Shown piece after piece: positions 35,554 through 47,545 of a stretch of 64,000 nt of DNA (its first letter is position 1; each line of letters begins with the position of its first letter). The notes beneath the pieces were generated by a model. The model ran no database searches, was not told the origin of the DNA, and saw only the letters and a program-made list of their open reading frames with translations. Where the stretch lies: positions 868,001 through 932,000 of the forward strand of contig JAHREC010000013.1 of NCBI GenBank assembly GCA_020081605.1. Reading direction: 5' to 3'. Position numbers and translations under genes: made by a program. This DNA is from Albifimbria verrucaria. Lineage: Eukaryota; Ascomycota; Sordariomycetes; Hypocreales; Stachybotryaceae.

Positions 35554-37609
35554 ATGCGCGCTTTCGCTGTTGTCGGAGCCCTCCTGGGCGCCGCCATGGC
35601 CGCTCCGTCCATCGTCCTCCACTCCCGAGGCCTTACTGCCCACCCCGGTGGCATCAAGGACGTCGTTGTCGAGGCCGGAAACACCCTGAACAGTACCAAG
35701 TTCAGCGACAAGCCGTTCGAGGTCCCGGCCAACGAGATCCAGAAGCGAGAAGCCAACCCGGCTAAGCTGCCCTTGCAGTTCGTCAACAACTACGGCGGTG
35801 GTGCGGTCAACGCTTACCTTTCGGGTCTAGACTCTGACGGCCGTATCGTCTTCCTGGCTGCGGACGGAAGCCTCCTCTACCCAAGCTCCGGAGGCTCCGC
35901 CGAGCCAGTCAAGGTCAAGGAGAACATCGCCATTCCCCTGCCTCCCAAGGGTGAGACCTTCAAGATCAACCTTCCCATCACCATTACCTCCGCCCGTATC
36001 TACTTCTGCGAGGGCGACCTCACCTTCTTCATGGTCTTCACCGGCGCCGGTGACGGTCTCGTCCAACCCTCTCTCAGCAACCTCGCGGATCCCAGCGCCG
36101 CCCTCAACTGGGGCTTCGTGGAGCTCACTTACACCAAGGACCTTGTTCTCTACGCCAACATCAGCTACGTCGATTTCGTCGGTTTGATTCTCGGAATGGA
36201 GCTTAGCGTTACCGACGGCAGCCCAAGACAGATTACCCACGGTCTGCCCGCCACCGCTGTCGACGACATCTGCAAGGACCTCAAGACACAGGCTGACGCC
36301 GATGGCTACCCTTGGGGAGATCTCTGCGTCAACGACAAGTTCGGCCGTGCCATCCGAGTTCTCTCTAACAACGAGTTCTCTTCCATCAACCCCGAGCCTT
36401 TCGAGAAGTACTGGCAGCCTTACGTCGACAAGGTCTGGGAGACCTACAGCAGCAAGCCCCTTATCCTCAACACCCAGATGGGTGCCGGCAACGTCAACTG
36501 CCAGGTCAGCGGCGACATGATGAACTGCGATGGCGACAACCGTGGCTACGCTAAGCCTACTGCCCGTGACATCTGGGGATGCGACAGCGGCCCCTTCGGA
36601 AAGCAGGAGGGAGACAACGATGTCCACCTGGCTGTCATCCCCGTCTCTGCGCTGCCTTCACCCGCTCCACTCTCCTGCGTGAGGGCGGTGATACCACCCC
36701 TGCCCTCCAGGCCGAGCACTACTACCTCGAGGATCCCACCCACCACTACAGCCGTATCGTGCACAAGTACGAGATTGACGGCAAGGGCTACTCTTTCGCC
36801 TACGACGACGTCAACCCTGATGGCAACGAGAACGCCTCCGGTACCGTTTCCTCCGGTGCTGTTGACACTCTCACCATCTACGTCGGTGCTCCCCTGAGGA
36901 TGGTACCACTCCTGAGCCCCAGCCATCCTCCGAGCCTCAGCCGGAGCCTCAGCCATCTTCCGAGCCCCAGCCAGAGCCCCAGCCCTCATCCGAGCCCCAG
37001 CCGGAGCCTCAGCCATCTTCTGAGCCCCAGCCAGAGCCCCAGCCATCCTCCGAGCCTCAGCCGGAGCCTCAACCTTCTTCTGAGCCTCAGCCGGAGCCCC
37101 AGCCTTCCGCTGAACCTCAGCCTGAACCACCGGTGAACCCTGGAGGTGAGCTCAACCCCATTGACAAGCCTCAGAACGGGGTCATCTTCCCTACCTTGCC
37201 CGTTCCCGATTCGAGCCATATGCCTGACAAGCCGCAAGAAAACCAAAACCCCGTCGAGCTCCCTCCCGTCACCGAGCCCGTTCCTGTTCCTGAGCCATCG
37301 GCTTCTGCTCCTCCTCCTCCTCCGGCTCCTGAGCCCACGACTGCTCCCCACCACCACCTCCTGCTCCCGAGCCCACGGCTCCGGCTCCCCCTCCTCCCCT
37401 CCCCTCCTCCTCCTCCTCCTGCCGCTGGTGGTGCCCAGACTGGCTCCTGCAGTCAAGAGGGCTTCTGGAACTGCGTCGATGGTACCCAGTACCAGCGCTG
37501 CGCCAGCGGTTCTTGGTCTCCTCTCCAGCCTGTCGCTGCCGGCACCTCGTGCGTCGCTGGCGTCAGCGCCAACCTCCAGCTGGCCAAGAGAATGGTTAAA
37601 GTCTGGTAA
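35554..37609 (+). CDS. GH64 beta-1,3-glucanase with repeat linker and Cys-rich binding module
   Basis: A secreted protein of about 685 residues without visible introns. Signal peptide [18 protein letters not shown], a propeptide-like segment ending KREANP, then a GH64 (laminaripentaose-forming glucanase, thaumatin-like) domain from [18 protein letters not shown] through [26 protein letters not shown] and [25 protein letters not shown] linker of seven [14 protein letters not shown] units and a Pro-rich stretch lead to a C-terminal Cys-rich module ([21 protein letters not shown]), similar to chitin-binding CBM19-like modules. It should act on beta-1,3-glucan in fungal walls or callose. Five frame steps lie at 36639-36642, 36891-36894, 37346-37349, 37396-37399 and 37401-37404, all CCCC; each closes with one C. 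Confidence 0.87.
36923..37132 (+). repeat. seven 30-bp in-frame repeats ([10 protein letters not shown] units)
   Basis: Seven consecutive 30-base units begin at 36923, 36953, 36983, 37013, 37043, 37073 and 37103. Third codon positions vary between units, and the last unit has Ala for Ser, so the amino-acid pattern is kept by selection better than the DNA. It forms the acidic linker of the GH64 protein. Confidence 0.9.
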
Positions 37610-38027
37610 TGGATTGTATGTTATCTAGGCAGTGCTCCATCCATCCCTGCTCAATGAGGGTGGATGGAGCATTAGCGATCTTCTCCTGTATATAGCCCTA
37701 TCACTTGAATTTTATTGAACATAACGACCATCTTCTGTTGTTAAAAATAGGAGTTTCCTTTCGAATGAACATATTTTGAACCCGAATATGAATGCGCCTT
37801 TGTATACAGATCCTTACTTCTGTCAGGTGATAGCCACAGCATCGAAGAAGTGGAAACTGCCAGCGACGTAAAACCTTCTTACTCTTCTCCCCTGCCAGCA
37901 ACATAAACCCACGTCGCCTCTTCAACTCCCAAGATACTAACATGTGCTTAAATGCCATCTTCTACAAACCCTCTACATCAACTAACCTGGCGACTTCATT
38001 CCGGCCCTCTGATGACACGTACTCGCG
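37610..38027. other. intergenic
   Basis: 3' flank of the GH64 gene and upstream region of the next gene. Nothing further recognised. Confidence 0.5.
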
Positions 38028-38684
38028 ATGAACACCATCCTCCCTAGACGATACAAAGTCAGCAAAACCTCCCTTAGCCATCACTATGATGTTCTCCTCC
38101 CCGACGGCCGCATTACCTACTTTGCCCAAATCTCCACCTCGTTACCGAATATGCCTGCTCTCACATTATTTACCGGCATGACTATGCAATCACCGATCGT
38201 CGCTACAAGTTATATGCCCTCAGGCACTGGCAACATAGATATCCACCTCATAGACCCTGTTAATCGAGTCACAACCCAGCAAGAGGTATTGGCCAAGGAG
38301 AGCGTTTACGCATCAAAGTATACCTTCATGGCGACCGTCCCAAGCCTCGACAGACGAAATCCCGAACAACCTCTGCGAGAGACACGCCCCTTCATATGGA
38401 AGCGGACCCATCGGGTCGGGGTAAATGGGATGAAGCTCCAGCCGCTGAGTTCTCGCAACTGGAAGCTCGTCGACCAGACGACGCATGAGCTGCTGGCTGT
38501 CTTTACCAGCGAGTGGTCATTCATCAGCTGCGGGGCCTTGCAGATAAATGTTGATTAGGGATCGGATTTCGACACGATGGTACTCATCACCTGTCTGTCC
38601 TTGTACGAGAAATCCCGAAGGCGACGGCACAAGGGTAGCAAGAATAAGGCCCCTCCTAGCACTGGTGTGAGGTCCACCTGGTAG
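38028..38684 (+). CDS. tubby/LURP-one-like protein with in-frame TAG
   Basis: ATG 38028 opens a 176-codon frame ending at TAG 38556-38558. The same frame then continues for 41 codons to a second TAG at 38682-38684, and the extra part (SDFDTMVLITCLSLYEKSRRRR) looks like the normal C-terminus of this fungal family, where a Phe/Asp-x-Met-V-L helix and a basic tail end the protein. Before the stop one sees beta-rich sequence with FIWKRTHRVGV, SSRNWKLVDQ and LLAVFTSEWSF, as in small fungal proteins with a tubby C-terminal-like fold. The function is unknown. The defect is a substitution-type nonsense codon, unlike the single-base losses elsewhere. Base error, true truncation or readthrough are all possible. 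The family name is tentative. Confidence 0.6.
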
Positions 38685-39075
38685 AGGGATGTAATAGAGA
38701 TGTCGAGTAAATGCGGTATTGGTTGGATTTGGAACTAGAGAAAATAACAATTTTTGTTTCAGAATCCTCGAATAGAATCGTTGGCCACGTTCAAATGTGA
38801 CAGTGATAAGACATATGCAAGTCTAAGATCCAGCCACAATAATCGTGGAACATTTATCGTGGCTGACATTAATCCCAACGTCATTTACTCTGCGCTGATG
38901 TCCATTTGACGCCAGAACTTGCTCACAAAATCATATATTCAGCAACTCTGGTCAAGATCAACAAATAGTCTCACTTGATAGTCTGATATCGCTCAAGGTT
39001 TGTGTCGTTTCACATTAGGTGCAACAGAATGTAAAAAGGACTCCAATATGATACATTTGAATAGTAACTCTCCTC
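38685..39075. other. convergent intergenic spacer
   Basis: No feature recognised between the tubby-like gene and the oxidoreductase. Confidence 0.5.
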
Positions 39076-40410
39076 TTAAATCTCCTGGTCAAAGTCTCCA
39101 GCATAGAGCATATCTCCCGGCTGGCCATTCACCTCGTCCCACAATGAGCGCGCCGTCTCGTGAATGTCTCTCCGAGTCACCGTTTTGTTGCCAGGCTCAG
39201 CAAGCTCGGCCTCAGTCGACTCCCTTGCAAGTTGCACTAAGTGACCGGTCAGCAAATCATGTCCTCATTATCATATGCCATTGGGGTTTGACTTACCATG
39301 CAGGTAAACCGCCGTGCGCTTTCCGGAGAAGAGCGCGTGCGGCACATTAGTAACGTTGTCAGAGTTGGCATCGCCAACGGCGTACACGCCAGGAATTGTG
39401 GTAACGAGACCTTTGGTCTGGTCGACAGCAATTCGGTCGTTGCCATAAATCTTCACTCCCAATTTCTTGGGCACATCAGATCTCTGCTCGTCAGGAAGCT
39501 CGTGAAGAAGGCGGCTCGCTGCACAGGGGCCCTCGCCTTGTCGGTGAAGTCCACACGGAACAGGTCATGCTCGGGGACGGTTGGCAGGCTAGGGTCCTCA
39601 TTACCGGTGGTACCGTTGCGAAGGCGGGTAATAGAAGCCAGGGTTCCGTTCTCGACCGTCACGTTGTGGATCTGAAGGTACTTCTGCCACTTGGGAAGCC
39701 AGTCTCGGTGGCATTCCGTGCAGCAGGGGTGTCAGTACCGTTGACAAAGGCGACAATGTCACGGTTGAGGGTAAGAATCTCGCGCACCAGGCCGGGAATC
39801 TCTTCGAGGCCGGCAAGGAGACCAAGAGGCTGGTCTGCGTGTTCATGACCGTCACACCAGGGGCACCAATAGATGCCCTTGCCCCAGTTCTCCTTAAGTC
39901 CGGGTGTGTTTGGCAGAATGTCCTTCAGTCCGGTAGCTAGTACGACCTTGCGTGCGACAAAGGTCTTCCTGTCATTCTTGGAGTGTGTTGAGTAGACCTT
40001 GAAGGTCTTCTTATCGGCCGCGGGCTCAATCTTGGTGACAGTACCGTTGGTCAATTCAACAGTATCGTAGTGCAGGATCTGCTCCTGGCAGCATAACGAT
40101 AATACGCGGGTGTGACGCCTATCATGTAATCAGCTTGTGGACGTTAGGAACACGAAGAAGATAAGCTACCATCAAAGCCAGGGACATCGTGCATGTGTCT
40201 TGTCGGAGCATTGCGATACTCTCCCGAGTCAATCAGCAATACGTGACGGCGAACACGAGCCAGACCACTCAGAGCTGCAAGACCAGCCGGGCCACCTCCG
40301 ACGATGATGGCATCGTACACGGTGACAGTGTCATTACGGGGTACAATTGCAGCAGCAAATGCTTGGGACAAAAGCCCAGATACAAGCACCGACACGGTAG
40401 AGAAACGCAT
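39076..40410 (-). CDS. secreted thioredoxin-reductase-like FAD oxidoreductase
   Basis: Three exons: 40410-40170, 40118-39297 and 39236-39076, about 407 residues. A signal peptide (MRFSTVSVLVSGLLSQAFAAA) precedes an FAD-binding fold (YDAIIVGGGPAGLAALSGL). The middle contains KVVLATGLKDILPNTPG and the redox motif CPWCDGHE, and the C-terminal FAD motif is GVYAVGDANSDN. This is the thioredoxin-reductase-like family that includes GliT-type dithiol oxidases; those are usually cytosolic, whereas this copy seems to enter the secretory pathway. No partner biosynthetic genes are nearby, so the substrate is unknown. Frame breaks at 40084-40085, 39693-39695 and 39494-39495 (short G/C runs) each close with one base. 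The stop is TAA at 39078-39076. Confidence 0.85.
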
Positions 40411-42069
40411 ACTGAAAAGACAGACAGGCTAACAACGCAATTGCTGGGACACGACGAGCAACGAGCAGCTGAGGACCAGGTCAGTTCAGAAAATTGACGG
40501 CACCGGAACGGCATTTGTATTTATTTACAAGCTACGAAAGGGGAGGAGGAGCATGGCCAGAGGCACGAGCCAAGATCGTCATGGCGCAATGCTGTGAGAC
40601 ATTGCTCGACCAGGCGAGTATTAGGCAATGATTGGCAGGCCTGCCGTCGATTTAGGTCAAACTTGGATATGTGCTCGAAACAAAAAAGAAATCATGCATC
40701 TTCTTGGCTTAGATTGAGCAAGATCATCTTCGGCTATCCTGCAAAGGCGCCGTGCCGGGCGGGAAGCTCCTGCAGCACGGGCTCGTCCATGATGCACATG
40801 ATCCTGGGCATGATGCGATGGCGCCCGGTGCAGCAAGCAGCTCTTGTCTCACCCCTCTTGGGCCTGCTTGCTCGTCTACCCATGTCTCACGCTTCGGGGA
40901 TTGCGATTGGACAATCGGGATCCTCTACGGCGACATTCCGAGCCCAGTGTCTGCTGTCGCTTGCCGGGGATTGGGGCAGATGCGTGCGGGCTCATGCCAG
41001 TCCTGAACGACGTGTGGTAGCATCGCGCCTGTGCCTGGTCAGACAATTTAGCTAGGTTGGGCCTTTTGCATTGGCGAGGGGCCGGGTGCTCAGGCGAAGA
41101 ATTGACTTGCTTTAGCCAGCCAGTGAAGAGTCCGACTTGCTGCATACGAGGTCTTGACTGAGTTTGGCGGAGCCCTCACCGGTCGGGGCTCCGGACGCCA
41201 CAGGGTGGATCCCGGAAGCAACCCTTATGTATGCACAATGCATTACCGGCTAAGGGCCGTTTGTACGGAGAATCCTATTGATCACATTACAAGAGGCCAG
41301 CCGCTGTAGCGGGCATATCGGTATCCGTTTTCATGCAGTAATTAACTGCCCTACTCGGAGAATACCGAAGCTGATGGAGGCGATGCCAAGGAACTCAACA
41401 ACAAGAACGTCTACCGTTACTATTGGTGTTGCACTGGAAGCACAGGGATGGATGCATAAGAGCAGATGTAGTAACCCACATACAAGTATTCATCTCGTAA
41501 CACAGCTTCCTCAAAATGATAGGCCTATTACCTAATGAATTGGTATGTGAATTGTAGTTTGGTTAGTAGCACTGAACGGAGGGTTGCATGAGGCACCTGA
41601 GAGTCGGAAACTAGCACAACCCAATTGATGGCAATCAACCAACAGATGACAGCCTAAGAAAGTTATGTCAGTTCAAGACAACAAGATCAAAGATCGAATT
41701 CCATAAGAATTGCTGTGTAGTGTGTTTTTCAAGCTTGACGGGTTCGTTTCTGTCAAGCTTAACTCCTTTCCACAACATTTGCCGTCTCTGTCACTTATAC
41801 AATGAAGCCGGGGAAAAGTTGTGCAACCCATGCACCTCCGGAGATACACGTCATAAATCTCGAAACATGACACACGAAGGATTCACTCGACAGAACCAAC
41901 TCAACCCTTGGATATAAATCTATATGTGAACATCAGACGATGCTAAAACAAAACCCAACCGCTATGTTGGCCAAGCCGCCCGGCTCTCCACCCAGTACCC
42001 GCATGTCTTATGCTTCCCGCCTGAACGCCATTCCAATGCTCCTCGAAACTTCAACCCGATTCGGTCCTT
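40411..42069. other. intergenic, no gene recognised
   Basis: Upstream of the oxidoreductase; only short unsupported frames. No RNA or repeat seen. Confidence 0.5.
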
Positions 42070-43559
42070 CTATACATTGACCGTGTTCCTCTTCCTTGCG
42101 GCACGGCGCTCCCTCGCGCTCAGCCCTGGCTGCTGCTGGTGCGTCCTGGGCACCGGCTTGTCCCGCGACCGCACCACGTTCAACAGTCGCCCGGGCGAAG
42201 CAAAGGTCGGAGTCGCATCTGCGGTGGCTGCCGCTATGCTTTCGCTCACTAGCTCGTTGCTGAAGCGCGCGTTATCCCATAGCACGTAGCCGAGGCGGCG
42301 TAGTGCACGATCGTGGTCGACGACGGAGAAGACGTCGGCGCCGCCGCCGCGCCGTGTCTCCGTCCATACCCGCCGCGGGCCGTCGTCCGTGTCTGCTTCG
42401 CGCACGAGACTCTCGATATCGAGGTTCCAGTCTGGGCCTTCGTGCGGCCACACAGAGCGCTGTCGCTGGCGGAAGTTGGTGGGCAGTTCGAGATGTGTAG
42501 GTCGTCGTGGCTTAAATGTGTCTTTTGAGCTTTGGAGAAGAGTGTATTGGGCTTCAGCGTCCTTGTTGAGGAGGAGCCTGCGCAGCCACGGTAATCCGAG
42601 GCATAGCTGTTGAGAATTGTTAGTTGAGTCTTGCAAATTGCTGCGTCGTGTCATGTTGGTAGTGGCTTACATAGGCCTGCCTTCGTCCCTCCTTTTGGCC
42701 ATCATTCAACCAACATGCTCGGTCGGGAATTTGCGCAACAATGTTCTCAATTACTAAATATGGATTTGTTAGTTGATGCCACTTTATGAAACCGGGCTGT
42801 GCGTTGGTTCGGAACACCAACCTTGGTCCAGCTTAGCCTCGAGATAGTCGTAGAAACAGCCCAACTGCTCATTCACCCACGCAGAATTGCGCTCGAAGAA
42901 CAAACGCTTCAGCTCAGCGTCCTCCTCGCCCTCTTGGAAACGATCGGCAAAAAGGTTGACGTATATCTGGAAGCGGTAAATTGCACGGTCGATGCGCCGA
43001 ATTTCCGCGGGGCCAGCCTCGCTTGCTCGGCGCTAAGCTCCTGGCCATCCTCGAGGCGGTAAAGCTTCCCTGCTGTGTACTGAACGAAATCCTTCCTGAA
43101 GTCCGTGACAATGCCATGTAGCTCGCCGATGCGAAGGGCCTCGGGGACCTTGACATTGCGGTAGGGCGCGACGAGACGGGAAGGATCGTCGCGCCAGGTG
43201 AGGAGCAGGTCGTGGGCGGAGATGCGACGGGTGGCCCGCTGGTCCGGGCGCGACGCCTGGGCGACGAGGGCTAGGACGAATATCTCATCGTCTCTGACTT
43301 GTGCACGCAGCAGATCGCTCGTCAGGGTCGGGAGGTCGTGGAGGGCGGCGTAGAAGATGCGGTGGCTGAGGACGGCGGCGGGGAGATGGTCGACGGCGTC
43401 GAGATGTTCGAGGATTAGAGCGACCACATGAAGCGGAAGAGAGGAGAGAGAGATTTTGGGCGATTCTTGTTGTGGTTGTTCTAGTTGGACGCTCATCATG
43501 TCATTTGAGACTGACGTAACCGCCGTCTGAAAGGTCCGTGTGTTCCAAATTGTCGTCAT
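42070..43559 (-). CDS. F-box-like protein
   Basis: Three exons: 43559-42822, 42753-42671 and 42606-42070, about 452 residues. An F-box-like motif lies near residues 36-80 (ISLSSLPLHVVALILEHLD, AAVLSHRIFYAALHD), which would bind Skp1 in an SCF ubiquitin ligase; no WD40 or leucine-rich repeats follow, so the substrate module is unknown. The C-terminus is basic (RERRAARKR). I chose ATG 43559 (MTTIWNTRTF); an in-frame upstream ATG at 43667 would add a hydrophobic stretch and is probably leader. A frame step at GGGG 43009-43012 closes with one base and joins ARLAPAEIRRIDRAIYRF, after which both introns are in phase. Confidence 0.75.
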
Positions 43560-45957
43560 CCCAGGGTGGACGATTGGTGGTGTAAGTCGAAGGACAGAAT
43601 TGAGGGTATCTCGATATACAAAGAGGGGAGGCGTAAATGAAATAAGGAAAAAGAAAGAAAACAGCAAAAGTCGAAGAAACTAAGCTGCCAAGAATACGAG
43701 AGATATAGCCAGTACTTTAATTCACCCTGGCGATCGACAAGAGCGAAAACCCGGGCTGAGTGGGCGTAGCAGTTGGGGCGCAATGCGACACGACAGCGAC
43801 CGGGCTAGGGACACACACCCGTTGTGGGCCGGGCGATGCTTGGTATGGTCACACACACGCACACACACACACACAGCGAGCGGCGTTCTAGGCGGTGGGC
43901 GGTTTTGTCCTGGGAATCTCGACAGCCAAGCTTTGGCAGAGCAGCTGAGGATCTGCAGAGGAGAATAGGCGAAGGATCGGGGAAGAGGAGGAGCGAGACG
44001 AGAGCGGGCAAAGGAGCGGAGGTCTCTCCAATATGAGGAACGACTGTGTGGATAAATGGCCCCAAGGAAGCGAAGCGGGTCGAGCACTTTATATTAACCA
44101 TCATCGTGAGCCGATAGAGCTAAAGGGAATACGGGTGCGGATCGCTGCCGGGCCCGGTTCGTCTCCCCTGACCCTCTGCTCCGTTCTTCGAGAACCCACA
44201 CGTAACCAGTCCACGAATCCATGTAAACCAACATTGGGTGTGGCTGGGTGCGCACATCGGTTGCCAACCTGGGAATGCAATACCCTTCTTTGGGTTAACG
44301 CTTGGCCGTTGGTCGAGCACCAGTGGAGAAGCTGGAAACTAGGAACGAATGGTAGAATCCCTGATAGCTGGTCCATAGCAGACTAACAAAAGAGATGAAG
44401 GGATATTGTTGACAAGGAATCATGCAATAATAGCAGATCCAGTGGTTGGCTATGTCTTCTTCAATGCAGCGTCTCCCATTGACAGAATCTGTTAACCAGG
44501 GTAACACGAATGATGCTAGCGGCCCATTGCAGCCTTCTAGGCTTGCCACATTGGTAACTCAGTCGCGACAGGGATCAAGCGGTGCTCTAAGCAGTCTGAG
44601 GAACAAGAGGCACGCGCTGGATCCGCACTGCTTAGACCCAGGTTGGCAAGTCCCAGATGTTTGTGCCAATTCGTAATTCTTTCCCAGACCAACGAATTGG
44701 CAACACTTCCGCTGCGAAGCTCAGGTAAGACTGTTTCGCGGTAAAGAAACAGTCTCAAAACTAACAATGCTATAAGGGTTGCCGAATTGGGGTGCTGCGA
44801 TAACGTCAGATGAACCCATCTCGTCAAGCCTTTGTGTCACACCAAGGCTCATGACCGTTGATCAGCGTGACCCAAAGGCATGAGGGGAGTTGTGATGCAA
44901 CTCAGCGCTAAACCGCTCGGTAACGTCTAGACGAGCTACTCCAGGTGACGGTTCGGCTACTCCACCCTTTCCGTCCAAGCAAGCGATGGCCCTATCTTCT
45001 AGTCTGCCTCCCGTGCTAGCCAGGGATTATCATCTTGCAACTACTGATCTTGGTTGAATTGGGTTAAGTCATGAGTAACCTGTCTGGATATGCCCATAAG
45101 TGGTAGAGATGAACGCGCAAGAAGATGCAGGAAGGCTTCCAGGGTGGAATCTATTGGTGACGGTTGGCCTCTATCTTTATCGACCAATTATTTGCAGGGA
45201 ATTGGATCGAGTCACTTGCCCAGCATGAAGGCTCGTGAAGGATGGAGGTATTGATCCTGGCAGTACCATGTGCTTGTCCACGTCAGCCCTGCACTGGGGT
45301 TTATTCTATTGTTTATTTCGTAACCTATTCAGTGCATTGTTTACCTTATTCAGAAGAGAATCAATTAAAAATGTAATAAATTTAATTTACCATGAACATC
45401 AACTACGTAAGATCCAGACACGAATATCACTCATTCATCGAGTGTGTGGCAAGGGTCGGATCCCGAGGACATGACAAGCTTCCTGGCCCCAAGTTTTGCG
45501 GTTCACTGCAGACAGGGGTCTGTCCTGGGACCAGATGGGATGAGCTGATCTGGAAGCATTCGAAGAATTGCCTGTTACTGCTGACTTGCCAAATTCGGGA
45601 GACGTGACCGTTGAGCCTCGGAGCGAAGGAGCGCTCGTATATTTTCAACTGATCCTCAGCGCAAACGCTCCGGCAGCAGTATTGGGCCACAGTCATTGAC
45701 TTATTGGCTTGGAGCACGACATGATGCGACTTTGGCAAGATGAAGAGCCAATTTTGTCTACTTCTATGAGTCTCGAATAATTCGACTGGCCTTTCTGCTG
45801 CAGTGCATCTATTAAACGCAAGTGCACGCCTCATATCTATCTCCACGGACCGTCTACCGTTTGCCCAACCACTTAATCCATCGTCCGAACGTCTAAAAAT
45901 GCAAGCATCTGCCTCGTTCAAGCATTTTTAAATCCACTTATCCGGCGCCACCTTCAA
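43560..45957. other. intergenic with AC microsatellite
   Basis: 2.4 kb without a supported gene. It holds an AC repeat at 43850-43875. The longest frame (minus strand, 45427-45921, 164 codons) has no domain and no fungal codon preference. Confidence 0.5.
43850..43875 (+). repeat. (CA)n microsatellite
   Basis: Twenty-six bases of CA dinucleotides with one G interruption, upstream of the F-box gene. Confidence 0.9.
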
Positions 45958-46829
45958 TTACTTGGGGACAATGCCAAACTTCTCATAGGGGAAGCCCTCG
46001 AGGGTGGCAAAGTACTCGGCCCATCCATCGCCCAGCTCGCCGAGCTGGTGCAGGTCCACGGTGCCGGCCTCTCCCGTACGGCCAGCCAGGACCTGCTCCT
46101 CGCGGCCGGCGTACTCGGTCTTCAGCATGGGGTGGGGGCACCAGATGACGCGCATGCCGGCGCGGCGGCCAGCCTCGACGCCCGGGACGGAGTCTTCGAA
46201 GACCAGGCACTCCTCCGGGGTGATGGGCTTCTCGCCCTCGGGCAGCGAGTCGTTGATGGTGCGCAGGGCCAGCAGAAAGATGTCGGGCAGGGGCTTACCG
46301 CGGCCGGGAGGGATGCGCGTGTCGTCGCCCAGAACACGGCGGTTGGCGGGGAAGACGGAGAAGAGGTCCTGCAGGTGATCGGACTTGATCTTGAAGTTTC
46401 CGGCATGGGAGCTAGTGGCCAGGGCAATGTGGCAGGGCTGCTTGGTGTCCTTGGTGCCGTCCAGGGTGGCCAGCAGCTCAGGCACGCCGGGCAGCGGCTT
46501 GGTGGTAGGGAAGATCTTGCGCTGCAGTTCGGCGAGCTGCTGCAGGTACTCCTCGTTGGAGATGGGCAGCTGGGCCCAGTCGCGGAACAGCTTGTTGGCC
46601 TCGGGGCCGGGGCGGCCCTGCAGCTTGGCCTTGATGGACCAGGGCAGCGGGCCCTTGCCGTACTTTTCGAGGATGATGTTGACGCACAGCGTGTAGAGGT
46701 CCTCGGTGTCAAGGAGGAGACCGTCCATGTCGAAGATGCAGGCCCGGACGGGCGGGAAGCTGGCAAGGCGTAAGAGAGGGATCAGGTGTTGGTGAGCATG
46801 GCGCCGACTTACTCGGTTCGAGGAGCCAT
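45958..46829 (-). CDS. HAD-superfamily phosphatase
   Basis: Two exons: 46829-46813 (five codons plus two bases) and 46759-45958, giving 272 residues. HAD motif I is CIFDMDGLLLDTED with nucleophile and acid Asp; motif II is IALATSSH; motif III is the basic region around GRGKPLPD; motif IV is CLVFEDSVPG. The cap is the small helical C1 type. This matches eukaryotic pseudouridine-5'-phosphatase and glycerol-3-phosphatase (GPP1)-like proteins, and the substrate cannot be told from sequence. It is probably cytosolic. The frame is intact although it contains a G5 run, so not every long run has lost a base. A 717-bp gap separates it from the divergent TPR gene. Confidence 0.88.
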
Positions 46830-47545
46830 CTTGAGGGGTGTTGAGGTTGAGCCTGGTCGACGGCGACGAGTGAAGGCGAGACTACAAGGTCGAGCAATTA
46901 TATGGACCCCTTTGATGAGCACAAGGAGAAGGGAGTTGTGTTGGCGACGTGGGACGTAACAAGGCCGGCAGAGAAAGAATTTTATATCTCTCTATGCTCT
47001 GCGTTGTGAGTGAGTCAGTGAGTCAGTGAATCAATTCAATCGATGCCCCTCCATGAGCTTGACTAAGTGAAGTGAGGGGCACGCGCTAAAGCGGTAGCGC
47101 CCAGCCCAGCGCAGAGCCGCCAGCCATGCGCTGTGTGCTGTGCCTGTTTTTGTTCGCTGTACCTCTTTTTTGTTCTGCCCTGTGCCTGTGCCTGTGCTGT
47201 AGCATCGCTGTTGTGCGCTGTAAATTAGTTGCCGATGTCCTTCCTACCAATGACGGCATTTTCACGGAGCCTCACTAAAACACCCATTCTTCATCTTCAC
47301 CACCGCTTCGTGATATCCGCCCTCTACGCCCGTCATTCCTGTTCTTGCTCGCAGCTCTACTATTTAAATCACTTTGAGCCTATATAAGAGTCTGGCAATT
47401 TGTTACCGAAGAGAAATCTCAGATATCCACTCCATATCGTCTCAATATCTCATTGTAGCATCATCTGTACCTTTGGACGACAACCATCTCTACCTCACCT
47501 TCACTCCAGACTCAACAACGAGGCAGTATCTCGCCAGTCATAAAC
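46830..47545. promoter_or_regulatory. divergent promoter region, HAD and TPR genes
   Basis: No gene. Short imperfect repeats occur: GTGAGT/CAGT units near 47005-47035 and CTGTGC units near 47130-47220. The sequence just before the TPR start is an A/C/T-rich leader. Confidence 0.4.

Noticed and set aside
35554..37609. Programmed frameshifting in the GH64 gene at its C runs
   Set aside because: Five successive shifts in one gene, the same kind of run as in a dozen others, and no pseudoknot or slippery heptamer logic; a data artefact fits better.
45427..45921. 164-codon minus-strand frame in an intergenic region
   Set aside because: No domain, no splicing signals, unbiased codons, and Cys/Arg/Ser-rich composition typical of chance frames.
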